Positions 5,939 to 5,943 of a stretch of DNA of 5,943 nucleotides are shown piece after piece (within the stretch, counting starts at the first letter, position 1; each line of letters begins with the position of its first letter). The stretch covers positions 1-5,943 of the forward strand of contig CAYUIS010000203.1 of assembly GCA_964444825.1 (NCBI GenBank), written 5' to 3'. The translations under genes were made by a program, and so were the position numbers. This DNA is from CAYUIS01 sp964444825 (GTDB taxonomy: Bacteria > Chloroflexota > Anaerolineae > B4-G1). The notes beneath the pieces were generated by a model. The model made no database searches. It saw nothing but the letters and a program-made list of their open reading frames with translations, and was not told the DNA's origin.

Positions 5939-5943
5939 TTGTA
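5938..5943 (-). promoter_or_regulatory. -10 box (TACAAT) of the URO-D-like gene; -35 lies off the window
   Basis: TACAAT occupies the last six bases and shares one base with O3. The same -10 hexamer followed at once by the palindrome occurs at the regulator's promoter. The -35 box would lie just beyond the right edge, so this promoter is only half visible. Confidence 0.6.

Overview
The window is a compact, GC-rich bacterial catabolic locus in which every supported gene lies on the minus strand, so transcription runs from right to left. The organism cannot be fixed from the sequence. Shine-Dalgarno sites, a sigma-70-type promoter, a LacI-family regulator and a uroporphyrinogen-decarboxylase-like (URO-D-like) protein in a sugar locus suggest a free-living, possibly anaerobic bacterium; Chloroflexota is a guess only. 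No RNA gene, IS element or CRISPR array was seen.

Layout in transcription order: (1) the right edge carries the -10 box and a palindromic operator of a promoter driving a URO-D/MtaA-like protein (5865-4738). (2) A LacI-family regulator (4553-3543) has its own near-consensus promoter and two operators with the same palindrome. (3) A zinc-dependent dehydrogenase, IolM (3444-2287). (4) A 291-nt gap holding an eroded piece of a Gfo/Idh/MocA oxidoreductase, probably an old iolG. (5) A creatininase-family hydrolase, IolN (1995-871). (6) A 14-bp perfect hairpin in the short gap. (7) A sugar-phosphate isomerase-like epimerase, IolO (794 to beyond the left edge).

IolM, IolN and IolO together match the alternative inositol pathway described in Thermotoga maritima: scyllo-inosose is oxidised to 3-dehydro-scyllo-inosose (IolM), the ring is hydrolysed to 5-keto-L-gluconate (IolN), and this is epimerised to D-tagaturonate (IolO), which enters hexuronate catabolism. 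The usual first enzyme, inositol 2-dehydrogenase (IolG), is present only as a central fragment between iolM and iolN. Step one must therefore be supplied elsewhere, or the locus is fed with an already oxidised or differently modified inositol.

The palindrome TGCACACGTGTGCA (two perfect copies and one copy with a single mismatched pair) lies at the start region of both visible promoters. The simplest model is that the LacI protein represses itself with the downstream iol genes and also the URO-D-like gene, tying that protein of unknown function to inositol catabolism.
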